A DNA stretch of 64,000 nt from Alphaproteobacteria bacterium (GTDB lineage: Bacteria > Pseudomonadota > Alphaproteobacteria > TMED109). Positions 62,644 to 64,000 of the stretch are shown here, in pieces (position 1 is the stretch's first letter; the number at the start of each line of letters is the position of its first letter). The position numbers were made by a program, and so were the translations under genes. The notes under the pieces were generated by a model that was not told the origin of the DNA, did no database searches, and worked only from the letters and a program-made list of their open reading frames with translations. The stretch is taken from positions 2,430-66,429 of the forward strand of contig JAGWAT010000003.1 of the NCBI GenBank assembly GCA_021296265.1. Reading direction: 5' to 3'.

Positions 62644-64000
62644 ATGTCCATTGACTTAAGTTTCATCAAGCCGTCGCTCCCCCGCAGCGGCACAGTCGTC
62701 GTTGCCGTCGGCAAGGGCGGCAAGCTTTCCGCCAGCGGTCGAGACCTTGACCGGCGCCTCAAGGGAGCGCTGCTGAAAGGGGCCAAGGCGCATCGGTTCC
62801 AGGCCGGCTTCGGCAAGACCATGCTGTTTCCGGCCCCGACCGGCATCGCGGCCGACAGCGTCATTCTGGTCGGACTGGACGACGTGGCGAAAGTTGATGC
62901 CGAAGCAGTGGCCCGGATGGGGGCCGCAATTGCCCAGGCGCTCGACCGCCACCGGGTGGTACGCGCGACGGTGTTCTCGGACCTTCCGGACGGCGTGACG
63001 GTGGACGCGACGGAGGCCGCCGCCCAGATTGCCTACGGGATTCGTCTCCAGAGCTACCGGTTCGACCGGTATCACACGCGGCTCAAAGACGAGCAAAAGC
63101 CCGTCACCAGCACCGTGGAGGTGACCGCCGCACCGGCGGATGCAGCGGCCAAGCGGTTCGCGGCACTCGACCGGGTTGCGGACGGGGTGTTCTTCACGCG
63201 CGACCTGGTCTCCGAGCCGGCCAACATCCTGACCCCGGTCCAGCTGGCCGCGGCGGCCCGCAGCCTGCGCCCGCTCGGGGTCGAGGTCGACGTGCTGGCA
63301 CCGGCCCGACTCAAGGCGCTGCGCATGGGGGCGCTGCTCGGCGTGGCCCAGGGCAGCGCCAACGAGCCCAGGGTGGTGACGCTCCGCTGGCGCGGGCGCC
63401 GGACGACCCGCCCCGAGCTCGCGCTGGTGGGCAAGGGAGTAACGTTCGACACGGGCGGGATCTCCATCAAGCCGTCGGCGTCGATGGAAGACATGAAATG
63501 GGACATGGGCGGCGCCGGCGTGGTGCTCGGGACCATGAAGGCGCTCGCGGGCCGGAAGGCGAAGGCCCATGTCGTCGGCGTGGTCGGTCTGGTGGAGAAC
63601 ATGCCGTCAGGCACGGCCCAGCGGCCCGGCGACGTGGTGACCACCATGAACGGCCAGACGATCGAGGTGATCAACACCGATGCCGAAGGCCGGCTGGTGC
63701 TCGCCGACGCGCTCTGGTTCGCCCAGCAGAAGTTCAAGCCCAAGTCGGTGATCGATCTCGCCACGCTGACGGGTGCCATTCTGGTGGCACTGGGCCAGGA
63801 GCGCGCCGGGCTCTTTTGCAACGACGACCAGCTGGCCAAGCGCCTGAGCGCAGCCGGCGACGCGGTGCACGAAAAGATCTGGCGCTTCCCGCTCGACAGC
63901 GACTATGACCGGCACATCGAGTCGCGCATCGCCGACATGAAGAACGTGGGCGCCGGCCGCTTCGCCGGGAGTATCGCCGGCGCCAAGCTGCTGGAGCGGT
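62644..64000 (+). CDS. pepA: Leucyl aminopeptidase (M17), cut by window end
   Basis: At least 452 residues, without its C-terminus because the window ends. It is a hexameric, two-metal M17 aminopeptidase. The N-terminal domain is variable. The catalytic domain starts with LVGKGVTFDTGGISIKP (about 261-277, with the metal-binding Lys and Asp), continues with MKWDMGGAGVVLG (Asp), and has the M17 signature NTDAEGRLVLADAL near 343 (Asp, Glu and catalytic Arg). The late GSIAGAKLLE shows that only about 40-50 residues are missing. ATG 62644 begins MSIDLSFIKPSL. Confidence 0.95.
   Translation, partial: MSIDLSFIKPSLPRSGTVVVAVGKGGKLSASGRDLDRRLKGALLKGAKAHRFQAGFGKTMLFPAPTGIAADSVILVGLDDVAKVDAEAVARMGAAIAQALDRHRVVRATVFSDLPDGVTVDATEAAAQIAYGIRLQSYRFDRYHTRLKDEQKPVTSTVEVTAAPADAAAKRFAALDRVADGVFFTRDLVSEPANILTPVQLAAAARSLRPLGVEVDVLAPARLKALRMGALLGVAQGSANEPRVVTLRWRGRRTTRPELALVGKGVTFDTGGISIKPSASMEDMKWDMGGAGVVLGTMKALAGRKAKAHVVGVVGLVENMPSGTAQRPGDVVTTMNGQTIEVINTDAEGRLVLADALWFAQQKFKPKSVIDLATLTGAILVALGQERAGLFCNDDQLAKRLSAAGDAVHEKIWRFPLDSDYDRHIESRIADMKNVGAGRFAGSIAGAKLLER

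Noticed and set aside
1-64000. CRISPR array, toxin-antitoxin pair or complete defence system
   Set aside because: No regularly spaced exact repeats, no cas genes and no intact TA pair; the only candidate is the decayed MNT fragment.

Overview
The window looks like chromosomal DNA of a high-GC alphaproteobacterium. The sequence itself does not name the genus. The evidence is gene order: rpmB / cobT-cobS-J-domain protein / bolA; CorC-type protein-aroB-aroK; xerD with accA; a divergent amiC / rne pair; and a phoR-pstSCAB-phoU-phoB operon. CobS and CobT point to the aerobic cobalamin route. Most of the window is densely packed, with many 4-bp stop/start overlaps.

Layout. 0.4-6.3 kb: a one-strand catabolic run (MFS importer, SDR, CryL-like hydroxyacyl dehydrogenase, BKACE/DUF849 enzyme, zinc alcohol dehydrogenase, class II aldolase). 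6.3-11.2 kb (minus): penicillin-binding protein 1A, an FAH-fold hydratase and apolipoprotein N-acyltransferase. 11.2-15.4 kb: tRNA-Glu(CTC) followed by the only clearly decayed stretch. It holds a nucleotidyltransferase remnant, a probable IS3-type transposase relic, and a surface-protein/autotransporter pseudogene broken by one nonsense codon and two frameshifts. 15.4-20.6 kb: amidase divergent from RNase E, whose long tail carries degenerate repeats. 20.6-31.1 kb: aminotransferase, L28, cobTS, J-domain protein, BolA, DUF2889, AEC transporter, CNNM/CorC-like protein, aroB and aroK.

31.3-38.3 kb (plus): a small membrane protein, a large secreted protein of unknown function, xerD, a malyl-CoA-lyase-like enzyme, accA, a TetA-like MFS pump and a Nudix hydrolase. 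38.4-43.1 kb (minus): TolC-like channel, NfeD-SPFH pair and NhaD antiporter. 43.2-46.9 kb: VOC protein, then a minus-strand catabolic operon (TIM-barrel protein, enolase-superfamily enzyme, maleylacetate reductase). 47.2-52.2 kb: NosR-family protein, ZIP transporter, PhyH dioxygenase and an orphan TRAP binding protein. 52.4-59.8 kb: the complete phosphate uptake and sensing operon, with a hairpin plus T-run between pstS and pstC. 59.8-64 kb: malic enzyme, a 35-codon membrane peptide and leucyl aminopeptidase, cut by the window edge.

Taken together this is core housekeeping DNA (envelope synthesis, RNA decay, shikimate pathway, lipid synthesis, phosphate homeostasis) with peripheral catabolic operons inserted. 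I found no CRISPR array, intact mobile element, prophage or complete defence system. The strongest unusual items are the broken surface-protein gene, the RNase E tail repeats, the two uncharacterised catabolic clusters, the lone NosR-family gene and the unknown secreted gene upstream of xerD.
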